Shown here piece by piece: positions 45,260 through 54,870 of a stretch of 64,000 nt of DNA. This stretch comes from Tamarix chinensis (Eukaryota > Streptophyta > Magnoliopsida > Caryophyllales > Tamaricaceae), in NCBI GenBank assembly GCA_030549775.1, contig CM060181.1, forward strand, positions 62,121,701-62,185,700, read 5' to 3'. The stretch's first letter is position 1. The number at the start of each line of letters is the position of its first letter. A program made the position numbers and the translations under genes. The notes below the pieces were generated by a model. That model was not told the DNA's origin, did not search any database, and saw only the letters and a list, made by a program, of their open reading frames with translations.

Positions 45260-46199
45260 TTAATATCCAAGAAAAGAAAAAACAATGCTTACTTGTGATA
45301 AAACACAAGCTTAGTTTTGATTTCATATGATGTAGTGAAAAGTGGTATTGTATGTTCTTTTAGCATGTTATTATTTCTATTTTTGTATCATGGATCATGT
45401 GATCTTATTTAAATTTCATAATTCATTTACATAATTCAAATATAATAATTTAATTTTTAAAATTATTATGGGATAATTTTTGAAAGGTTAGGTATATGAA
45501 AAATTAGAGAAAGCATGAATTTTGTTAAACTCATACCATTGAATTTAGGTTAACTTACTAGCCAACTATATGTTATATGAATAAGATTTAGAAGGCTCAT
45601 TTTTTATCAAATCAAATATGTATCAGTCTACTTTCCAAATGATCTTTTAGATATAAAAAAGGATTAGTATTAAAAGAGTTATTATGGTTATCCCTTCAAT
45701 GCGCAAACTTGATTTTCTATCGACATGCACTTAAGATTGGGTTTAAACTTGGTTTGGGTGTTAGAGTTGTTATTTGGGTGTTATAGGGATTCTCCATTGT
45801 TAATTGGTATTTTTAGGTATAAATTGACATAAATGATACTATTTAGAGTTCTATAAGTGGGTTTATAATAGGTTACAAATTTAGGAAAAATGATGACTTT
45901 ATGTTAAATGTGATGCATTATTTATTAAAGATATACATGGTTTAATCACGTCACTATTGACATAGTAAGGTTTAGAAGAATATTAATCACAATTACACAA
46001 AAAAGGACTATAATACCCTAAACATGGAAAATATAGAATAGGTAAATAGTTATTGTCAAACCTTGACATTTAACCATAACTTAGAGCATCGACTTTGAAT
46101 TGGAATTAGAGTCTGTGCATGAACTTTGGCTTGAATAGGACCTAGATGTTGAATTGGAATTAGAGTCTGTGCATGAACTTTGAATTATAAATTTTTTTT
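45260..46199. other. Unassigned AT-rich sequence with a 54-bp direct repeat
   Basis: The only structured item is TTGAATTGGAATTAGAGTCT, starting at 46095 and repeated at 46149, a 54-bp period with two copies. No gene is seen. Confidence 0.55.
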
Positions 46200-46826
46200 T
46201 ATAAAAGTAGCATATAATGGTATTTCATGGTTTCAAACTCAAATATGTTTCCCCTTTTTGCTTGATTAAACTATAAATATCTTTCGGAATTAAAAAATTA
46301 TTTTAAAGAACAAACTAGTGTGAATTTATATCCAACAATGTTAATATCATACATTTTGTGCTGTGTGTTTTTGTGATCATGGTTTTGTGCCAATTTTATC
46401 CACACAAAATGGTTTTTAACATTTTGTATCTGATATGGATTTTTCCTCAACTTGTATTATTTAGCCTTAGAATGTCAACTAAACGGAAGAGAGTTGGCCT
46501 AAGAATCTTCCATAGACACTCGTCTTGGTCACAAATCAGTCTCAAACTGGTAGGTCATATAGTTCCCATATTGGGCTAGTTCTCTAAAAAGGGTAGGAAA
46601 ACTTCATGTCCTCTACTACACATTATTTTTCCCTCTTCCTCCTTCATTGTTCTACTCTTATATATATACGGGCTCTAGTATCCAATTTTTGACATTTGAA
46701 ATTATAATATAACTCTCTTAATTTTTCTCTCTCCTCTCTCCTCTAACATTTTCCCTTAGTATTCTCTCATCTTTAATTCTCAAGTTAATGTCCTTATAAC
46801 CCCTTGGTTTATAAAAACCACACAAT
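46200..46826 (+). mobile_element. Right part of a Tat-like Ty3/gypsy LTR
   Basis: A TATA-like run (TTATATATATACGGGCTC, about 46658-46675) is followed by a CTCTCTCCTCTC-rich leader and TTGGTTTATAAAAACCACACA, then a primer site. This is the layout of Tat-lineage LTRs. The left boundary is not resolved; the open frame 46358-46579 is not a recognised protein. Confidence 0.5.
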
Positions 46827-46827
46827 A

Positions 46828-46846
46828 ATAGGTGTTATCTATGGGG
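46828..46846 (+). promoter_or_regulatory. Decayed Tat-type primer binding site
   Basis: AATAGGTGTTATCTATGGGG lines up with the Tat-lineage site TTGGCGCCGTCTGTGGGG. Five C-to-T or G-to-A changes and one A-for-T difference account for all mismatches. Confidence 0.62.
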
Positions 46847-46864
46847 CTCTCTTACAAAAAGCAA

Positions 46865-47191
46865 TGTCTTCCATTCAACCTTCTGATTGAATTGTTCCTA
46901 GTACTAGTGATCCTCCTAGGGAAGAACATCTAAATACTATCTGTAAGCTCCAAAATGCTAAAACCAAGGTCTAAGAATCTTTTTAAGAGATGGTCTTGGT
47001 CATGCTAGATCTTCTTACACATACCCTCAAGCAGTTGCCCCATCTTATGGAACAACAACGCATGTTATACCTCAACAACCTACTCCTCAAAAAATATTGA
47101 TGTAATCTATGGATATTCTAATGAGGGAACCAAGAACTAAGCTTTATAGTGATGTCTTCCAAGAGGAAAAGGTAGAGTCTACAAAAGATAT
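46865..47191 (+). pseudogene. Tat-like gag N-terminal remnant
   Basis: Starting at ATG 46865 the sequence reads MSSIQPSD, a stop, then IVPSTSDPPREEHLNTICKL and QNAKTKV, then a broken frame. Position right after the Tat-type primer site suggests gag; sequence similarity alone is weak. It is cut by the solo LTR at 47192. Confidence 0.45.
47187..47191. repeat. Left target-site duplication GATAT
   Basis: Exact match to 49250-49254. Confidence 0.88.
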
Positions 47192-49249
47192 TGTAACACC
47201 GCCAATTTACGAACTAGAACATTTCATTTTGAAGATAGTGTAGAAGCATTTGAAAAGCAAAATAGGGAAAAGTTCCCACCATATCAACCATGCATGAGAA
47301 AGGTGTAATCATCATCTAACTCATGCCTACTACACGGAAAAATGGAACAATGAATGAAAAGATTCATGTACATAGCAATATTACAACTATACTAATGATA
47401 ACAATGATGAGGAAAATAATATAGATAGGAAGAGTATGAGTGTTTACAAAATTCAAATAAAGAAAATCAAACCCAAGAGTTTAAATAACCGAAAGAACAG
47501 ATCCTTCCCAATGTAATGGGCAAAACACCTCTAGCCGATTAGCCTAACTCTTAAGCACAAAATGTAAATCTCCAACCCCCAGCAATGGCCAACTATTGGC
47601 CCACATAATCATCCTTAGCATACTCTAACTAGGAATCATAACCTTACAATATGTCCTATACTCCTCGTACCAGAAGCTAGATCATTATAGTGGCCATACA
47701 AGTCCAATATCAGTACGATGAAGTACTGGTAAAGTAGACAACCTATATTATAGTAAGGCTCATGCAAGACATTGAAGTCATATAGTAGCATGATGATAAT
47801 CATACCAATATAAATAACACTAAGGCTCATGGTAGTAATATAACAAAGTACGCTTGCACAGAAATCATGGAAGTGTAGTAATATGGTAAATGCATCACAA
47901 ACCTGAAAATGTAAACTATATTATAAATATTCCTTTCATGGTCACGTAATTTCCATTTATGAAGATAATTCATTTGAGCACAAATAGTTCTCTACCATAA
48001 ACAAAAGTTATGGCAACAACATAAGGATATGTAGGTCCCTATCATAGGCATAACCTCCAAAGCGGAGCACTGATCTAAATATAGGTGTTTAGGCAATGAC
48101 CCCAAACATGAATGAGGCAATCCAAATCTCTAGTTAGATGTTTAGGCGATGACATGAAATGCAAGAGATAAACCAATTCATCATGATGTACCCTCTATAG
48201 GAGCACTGAAGTCAAGATGGTTTACCATAGTATTATTTCTACTCCCACATACTAGTCACAACCTTAGAGTATAAGAAAGGTATTGAGTGAAAGAAAATAA
48301 AATATCAAAAGACATAAAATCTATCAATTAGATGTTTAGAGATAACACTAAACTTCACCAAATCAAGGCCCAAAACACCATCATTTTGATTCTTATTATA
48401 TCTAAGGTATACATAATTATACCTATAATTTAAATGTTATAATTTCATGAAGGTATTAACATAAAATCCCCTAAAAAGAATAATAATTAACAATAATCCT
48501 GGCAAAAAATAGCTGAATGAGTCAATCGATCCCTAGGGCTAGTTGATCAGTCTATTAGAGGAATTAGGAGTAGAGGGTAAAGAAGTGAGAACTTTTTGAA
48601 ATCTATTAGAGGAAGAGAGATAAGACTAGAATGGTAGAGTGTGGGTAACCGAGGGGTAAAGACAAACATGATGGTGTGACTAAAGGGTAAAAACAAATAT
48701 AATGGTGTGACTAAGGTTGAATGTAGTCAAGAAGAGGAATGGTAGAAGGTTGGTAAGTCAAGGAAGGGGTACATGAAGTCAAACTTGTAGCCAATCTGCT
48801 AGAAGAAAGAGAGGAAGTTGAGGGAGAAGAGAAAAGGTGAGTGTGCCTCAAAACGTATTTTTGGGGGAAATTTAGCTATCTAAAATCATAGAATGATCTA
48901 AATAATTAAAAAAATAATCTCAAAGTACCAAAATATATCCATTAGAAAAAAAATTTCTAATTAGATGTTTTCATAAACATTAGAAAGGGACTTTAATCCA
49001 AATTTGAAAAGGATCTAAAATCATAGGATAACTAGTTTATAAGTTTGAGCCAACAATCGATTGGTTCATCGAGAATCAAATTGTTAGTCTCTAAACATAC
49101 TAGTAGATCGGTTAGGCAAACTAATCAATCAATCCACCTGAAACACATTTCTATTAGAATTTCAATCCCTTTTTAAAACTAAAACTAATTTATTTTATAT
49201 CAACATAATTTTAAATAAATTTTAAAGGATTTTAGGATAGGGTATTATA
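47192..49249 (-). mobile_element. 2.06-kb solo LTR
   Basis: Starts TGTAACACCGCCAATTT and ends ATAGGGTATTATA (CA changed to TA), with exact GATAT duplications. The end GGATTTTAGGATAGGGTATT matches that of the LTR at 36998-40242, so they are one family. It contains a perfect hairpin (47711-47728) and motif clusters with TCAATCGATCC and AATCGATTGGTTCATC at 48510-48560 and 49060-49140. No coding sequence. Confidence 0.88.
47711..47728. other. Hairpin in the solo LTR
   Basis: CAGTACGATGAAGTACTG has a perfect 6-bp stem with a 6-base loop. It occupies the position of the hairpins at 6506, 17607 and 25358; the homologous place in the LTR at 36998 is decayed. Confidence 0.65.
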
Positions 49250-49650
49250 GATATTAGAGGAAAAAGGACTAGACATGATAAATAACAAGAGTCCATTATC
49301 CCTTCTAGCCTATTAGAGTATTACTAGTCAAAATAGGTTTGTGTTAATATTTATAGCGATGTTTATATTATTAAAGCACCTTGACATGTAGGATTATTTG
49401 GGAGTCATGCCGAAGAAAGGTACTACCACTATAAGAGATGTATATCAGATCACCCAAGGATCAATTGTAGAGGTAACAAAGTGATGTGGCATGGTGGGAC
49501 ACAAAGTATACAAGTGTTAGGGTGGCAATGTTAGTATTTAGAGGAGCCATACCAAATCTCAGTGCACGGGATCTATCTAGCAGCCACAACCTTAGATACA
49601 GAGAGTTCCTCCATCGCCAACCAATGCCACTAGCCACGCAAGTCAGCCTA
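49250..49650. other. Flank of the solo LTR up to the assembly gap
   Basis: GATAT at 49250-49254 is the right duplication. The rest should continue the Tat-like element, but no protein block could be confirmed. Open frames 49461-49679 and 49486-49713 overlap on opposite strands and cross the N gap. Confidence 0.4.
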
Positions 49651-49660
49651 NNNNNNNNNN
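49651..49660. other. Assembly gap of ten N
   Basis: Ten N bases; a fixed-size placeholder is likely, so the true distance and the join may be wrong. Confidence 0.98.
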
Positions 49661-50149
49661 GCATATTTTCTCTTAGCACTTGTATAAATAAAGAATGTGT
49701 AATTGGATTATAAAAGATGTGTATTAGGAAAAATGTTTATTCTTACAAGATGTGTATATTTTCACTTGTGTATTTTTATAAGATGCATATTTGTATCGTA
49801 AAATATTTATGTTTATATTCTAAAAGATGTATATTTTCATGAGAAAAATGTGTAATCTAATAATATGAGTATATCTTCATATACACAAGGTGCATTTTTA
49901 TGTTTAAAATATATTAATATAGATGTCTATTCGGAGGGGGAAATTTGGAACTTATTTGAGTTTAATTTATTTTATAGTTTTAATAATCAAAATTAAAAAT
50001 AATTGATTCTAAAGATTTATAAAATTCATGACATAAGCTCATGCATGATACTTGTTGCTACTAATAGCACACAATCTATATCATAGACTCGATAGCACCT
50101 ATTAGTATATCGATGCACCACTAAGTTTGAGAAATACTTGAAATTACTC
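49661..50149. repeat. AT-rich stretch with loose AAGATGTGTAT repeats
   Basis: AAAAGATGTGTATTAGG, ACAAGATGTGTATATTTTCA and AAAAGATGTATATTTTCATG recur at roughly 45-100 bp spacing to about 49900. CGGAGGGGGAAATTTGG at about 49933 is purine-rich and could be a polypurine tract of an unknown element. No gene is seen. Confidence 0.5.
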
Positions 50150-50355
50150 ATGGCCTATGAGCACCAATCAAGTTTGAGAAACACTCAAACTTACTCATGG
50201 CCAATGGCATCATTAGTATATCAACTGGATTATCCAAATTACCCACTTTCTCTAATATAACCTTGCTAGTAGCAACAATACTTTGGATAAACTAATATCT
50301 GATGTCAATGTACTTCATTCAACAATGAAAAAAATTCTAATTTTTTTCTAAACAA
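50150..50355 (-). pseudogene. Copia RNase H, C-terminal piece
   Basis: The minus strand reads ICLEKN, FFHC, a stop, MKYIDIRY, then SIVATSKVILEKVGNLDNPV and DILMMPLAMSKFECF. This is the end of Ty1/copia RNase H (FHERTKHIDVRYHFIR, NPADMLTKPLP). It is the continuation of the copia fragment at 59189-59899, separated by the Athila insertion. Confidence 0.88.
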
Positions 50356-50360
50356 ATAAC
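50356..50360. repeat. Left target-site duplication ATAAC of Athila element
   Basis: Exact match to 59184-59188. Confidence 0.9.
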
Positions 50361-51817
50361 TAATGTATGAGATTTATATGTTATTATTCTATGCAAAAAT
50401 GTCAATTTATCTCTCATTACTTTTAATAAGATTCAATCTTTTCTCGAGTTTTTCTCGTTTGGATAGATTTCACAAGAAAAGATAAAAGTGAATAAATTTA
50501 AAGAAGAAATCGAAGGAAGGAGGAAAAGAAGCAAGGAATACATCAAGAGAACATGGAATCAATGGAAGAAAAGACCAAAAATGGAGAACACAATTCAAAG
50601 GAGATATTGTGCTAAAGTTTCATGAAGAGAAGGCAAAGGAGGAAGAAACATGGTATGCCCATATATCCCAAAAACGGACCATGTTCCTCTTAAACTCTAT
50701 AATCGCTTGCCTAGGCGTCTCCCATTTTCATGTATTCGACAGTTCGTCTTTTAGTTTTTTGAGAGCCATAACCTTTCTTTTTCTCTATATTAGGCATACT
50801 TCACAATTTTGATTCCTTTATGATGTATTGTAATTGATTGTACAATTGGCGTTCCACAATTCAAATCAATTAGTTCTTCACCATTCATCTCTCAATTACA
50901 AAAGTTTGATTTTTTCTTTGAATACAGATATATTCTTTTTATTCCATTATTATTTCATTTACATTTATAAATTCTTTGTTGTTTTGTTATTAATCATTGA
51001 TGGTAATTATGAGTTATTGCATTAAATTGTGTGATGTCATAATTATGAAGATGATAGCATATATTAGTAGAGAATAAGAGGAATCAATGATGGAATTAAG
51101 GTTTTGGATATGAAATGCGATTTTAATTTATGATTCTAAGCGTAATCTAATTGAATTAATAGAAAGAATTAAATGATGTTGTATCTTAGATTATGAATTT
51201 GAACTAATTAGATTGATCACATTATTAGTCTAAATTCTAATCAAAACAAGGATGATGGAATTAATACGTATTTGTTAATTATAATCACCGAAGTAGCAAA
51301 AAGTTAATCATTAATCTTGTCTATTAATTCATACAATTTCATGATCTGAGCTTATGTGATTATGGTTGTAGTTGACCATTTTCTATTTGAAATAATACCA
51401 TTAATTTAATAAAGTGTTTTTAACCTAGGTTATTAATTAGGTAGAGTAAATTGAGAGCTTATTAAATTTACTAGAATTGAGGGAAAGGAATGAAATAAAT
51501 TATTATGAGTTTCCATAGATCAATGCTAAAGTGATTAGAATTATTCTTTTCTAGATAATTATTTGATATCCAAGTTCCATAATTAGCTACCTCTCATCCT
51601 TATTCATTCATTATTGAGTAAAGTACTTTGCTACTTATCAATAGTATAGAATTTAGTGATAGCCGTGAATGTTATTAGATAACTAGGGATTTGACATTAA
51701 TCATATAATTCTTGATTATAAACCATTTCTTGTAGGTTCGACTCCTACTTTTCATTTACTACATATTTGGAATTAGGATTTATTTGTTAGGTTTGCTATA
51801 CTTACGAAAATACATCA
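50361..51817 (+). mobile_element. 5' LTR of the Athila element
   Basis: Begins TAATGTATGAGATTTATATG (TG changed to TA) and ends GAAAATACATCA. It aligns along its length with 57627-59183, for example the block with ATCAAGAGAACAT and the block with TTCTAAGCGTAATCTAATTG. Small open frames inside (50609-50812, 50834-51025) are LTR sequence. Confidence 0.88.
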
Positions 51818-51820
51818 AAA

Positions 51821-51842
51821 GTTTGGTGTCATTGTTGGGGAA
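51821..51842 (+). promoter_or_regulatory. Primer binding site of the Athila element
   Basis: TTTGGTGTCATTGTTGGGGA lines up with the Athila site TTTGGCGCCGTTGCCGGGGA; all five differences are C-to-T or G-to-A. Confidence 0.85.
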
Positions 51843-51984
51843 TGGTGATTATAATCTTTATTTCTATTTTTAATGTTATTTTTTATTTTGTTTTTTTTTT
51901 AATAATCTCTCCATGGGTACTTAAAATCTTTAATTGTATGTAACCCTTAGGCACTCGTATTTGAAATTGTTTGCGATAGAGCAT

Positions 51985-52300
51985 AAATCGAACTCTCAAG
52001 GAGCTAGCCGCTCCTATTTTCAACCGTAATCTTTTATGTATTAATTATCCTAGAGAACATGATAATTGTGAGATCAAAGCTGATTTAATTCATGGTTTGC
52101 CTATTTTTACAGGATTCGGTGACAAAAACTTAATGGGTTCATGATGTTTCACCGATCCCAACAAATTTCTTAAGGAATTATGTATCACATGTTCTTATAT
52201 GAAATCGATTAGAGTATTTCTTAAGGAATGTTTGATAGAGTATTTCTTAAGAAAGATTAGATAAAGGATTTCTTAAGGAATTTCTTAAGGGTAAAATGCA
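51985..52300 (+). pseudogene. Athila gag, N-terminal remnant
   Basis: An open stretch reads RTLKELAAPIFNRNLLCINY, then PREHDNCEIKADLIHGLPIF, then FTDPNKFLKELCITC. It corresponds to the Athila gag start (RTLRELAAPD, ALIHLLPKFHGLxGEDPxKHLKEFH). After about 52165 the sequence turns into short repeats of TTTCTTAAGGAAT (listed separately), so only the first hundred or so codons survive. Confidence 0.85.
52165..52292. repeat. Short repeats of TTTCTTAAGGAAT in gag
   Basis: Five to six copies of a 12-13 bp motif whose core TTCTTAAGGAA (TTCCTTAAGAA in reverse) is nearly palindromic, spaced by 2 to 30 bases. Confidence 0.8.
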
Positions 52301-52306
52301 TTAATT

Positions 52307-52905
52307 TTGACATTGGTTCCAACTTTATCAAGATACCCTTATATGCAGAATTTCTTTGATCTTCACATTTGTCCATTATTGGAGCTCTGTAATCCTATCT
52401 ACTTTGATATTGTTCAACTTTTCTATGAGAATTTGATTGTTAATACAAATGGTTCCGTTATCACCGCCAAATTCCTAAGTGTTCCCATTCGGGTCAATGA
52501 GACTAGACTTATTAGGAGTCTAGGCACTTAAGTGGTCACATCTTATGAGGATTACAAATAAGAGTTGGATAAGCATGAGGACACACAACATGGTTATGTA
52601 AGATGTGAATAGGCATAACTATGTGACTCGAGGCACCATTAGCTCTTAGTGTCTACAACCCTATAAGAGAGTATTGCATTATTCTATTTGCATGGTATTG
52701 TTCCCCTATATGACATCTAGGGATGATATGATTCCTAGAAATTGGTATGAGGTTGACCACATCTTATTAGGGTTTTCCATGTGCTTCAGGATTAACATAT
52801 CTCAAAACATTACACATGTGGAGAACCATATACAGGCTTCTAATTATTTCTCAAAAACTTTTAATTTGGCATTATTGTTACAAAATACTCTATTCACCCC
52901 CTATA
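52307..52905 (+). pseudogene. Plant-transposon-type domain of Athila-like elements
   Basis: The open stretch 52307-52531 reads NPIYFDIVQLFYENLIVNTN and GSVITAKFLSVPIRVNETRL, and 52674-52900 reads HYSICMVLFPYMTSRDDMIP and WYEVDHILLGFSMCFRINIS. These resemble the putative plant transposon protein domain that accompanies Athila-like elements (LVxxFYxNL, GxxIxFDxxxLxxxLG, MFxxxDxxxxxxxxxGxxxNxxxxI). Function is unknown. It sits directly between gag and RNase H, where protease and RT would be expected. Confidence 0.6.
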
Positions 52906-52939
52906 GAGTATCTATATGGTATTTCATTTACCTTACCCC

Positions 52940-53520
52940 TCTACCATTAGGGAAGTTCATTTGTTTCTAGGTTATGTTGGATTTTATCGTAGCTTCATTA
53001 AATATTTTTCTAATACAACTCAACCTTTATGTAATATTTTTTAGAAAGAAACTAAATTTAATTTCAATGGTGCATGTAAGAAAGAATTTGATCATTTGAA
53101 GGATAAATTGAGTAGCACACCCATAGTTCATCGACCTAATTATAATTTCCCTTTTGAATTTAATGTGTGATGCATCTAACTATGTTGTTGGTGTAGTTTT
53201 AGGTCAAAGGATTGGGAAAAGATCCACATGCGATATACTACGCTTCATGCACTTTGAATAAGGCTCAACTTAATTACACAACCACTAAGAAGGTGCTTCT
53301 TACCATTTCCTTTGTTTTAGATAAATTTTTTTCTTGTCTTCTAGGCACTGATATTATTATTTACTTTTACCATGTAACCTTTTAAGTATATACTGGCAAA
53401 GAAGGAAGCAAAAAGGAGGTTGATTAGATGGATACTTTGAATTTAAGAGCTCAATATATAAATTAAGGATAAGAAAGGAACAAAAAATGAAGTGGTAGAT
53501 CATCTAAGTAGGTTTATCAA
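52940..53520 (+). pseudogene. Athila RT end and RNase H
   Basis: In broken frames, GYVGFYRSFIKYFSNTTQPL corresponds to the RT connection (GHAGFYRRFIKDFSKIxxPL). KEFDHLKDKLSSTPIVHRPN and FPFEFNV lead into RNase H. The CDAS(D)Y motif is frame-shifted. LNYTTTEKELL- and IKDKKG..DVVDHLSR-type blocks follow, ending in VDHLSRF at about 53493-53513. Confidence 0.82.
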
Positions 53521-54870
53521 GGTAGCTAAAGTAGAGTATCCCATCAATGAATCATTTCTAAATGAACAACTTCATGCAATTGCTAATGAAATATCTTGGT
53601 ATGGTGATATGGTAATTTTTGGGTCACATAGGTATTCCTTTCACATTTTACTAAGAAATAAAAGGATATACTGAATAGTTAAGCGAAGTATTTTGTGTTG
53701 GATGATCCTTTTTTGTGGAAATGATGTGCTGAACAAATCATTAGAAGATGTATTCTTGATTGTGAGATTATTTCCATTTTAACATTTTGTCATAACTATG
53801 GTTGTGGGGGTCATTTTTGTCCAAAAATAACAAGGCATAAAATTTTAGAAATTGGATTTATTGGCCCACCTTGTTTAAGGATCATTATGAGTTTTGCAAA
53901 GCATGTGAAAACTGTTAAAAAACTAGAGGATTTGGTCCAAGAATTGAAATGCCACAAAACCCCATTAATGCATGTGAAATTTTTTATGTTTGAGGTATGG
54001 ATTTCATGGATCCCTTCCCATCATATTTTAGTTTTAAATACATTATTATTGTTATAGATTATGTGCGAAAATGGATGGAGGTAAAAGCCACCTATACTAA
54101 TGATGCTAGAGTTGTAAATTTTCTTCATAATAACAATTTTGTAAGGTTTGGCTCATAGAAGCTATCATTAAAGATAAGGGTTTGCACTTCTACAATAGAA
54201 TAGTGAAGGAATTGCTAAGATTGTATCATCTTACACATTGAATATCCACACTATAATATCCACAAATGAACATTCACACTAAATTCTAAAATTGTGAAAT
54301 CAAATCATTCTTAGAAAAGATGGTGAAACCGATAATGAAGGATTAGAGTTTACATCTTAATAATGCCCTTTGGGCATATCACAAAACATACAAGAATCAA
54401 ATCAGTATGTCACCTTAGCGGTTAGTTTCAAGTAAGCCGTGTCACCTTCTAATTGAATTAGGACATAGGGCTTGTTGGGTTATGCAGACATCTAACATGG
54501 AGTCAAACAAAATTAGTAAACATGAAAAAACTTCATTTTCTAAAACTTGAGGAACTACGAAATGAATATTTTGAAACTTCATTAAGATATAAATATCTAA
54601 CTAAGGTAATTCATGATAAGTTAATTCTTAGGAAGAATTTCAAAATCGATCACAAAATGTTATTATATTAAAAAAGGGAAATTAAGATCAAGATGGATCA
54701 ATCCATGTAATGTGGATAATGTGTTTTCTCATTTTGTAGTATAGATCAAGAGTGAGAAAACAGGAAAGGTCTGAAAAGTGAATGGAAACCATCTCAAACC
54801 TTTTATGAGGTACACCGTGTGAAAAAATTAGAGGTGGTTGATCTTACTACTCTAGTCATGCAAGATGAAA
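53521..54870 (+). pseudogene. Athila integrase
   Basis: The region starts with VEYPINESFLNEQLHAIANE (ExxPINExFPDEQLLAI in relatives) and DDPFLWK. A zinc-binding block follows (CAEQIIRRCI, then HNYGCGGHF). The catalytic core start reads EVWISW and later WMEVKAT-like text at about 54070. The C-terminus at 54600-54870 has HDKLILRKNF and KPFMRYT- and VNGHxLKPF-type pieces. Stops and frameshifts are frequent. Confidence 0.82.

Noticed and set aside
46009..46030. Extra LTR start (TATAATACCCTAAAC)
   Set aside because: Resembles the decayed LTR start at 14160, but no matching end, duplication or following LTR block was found.
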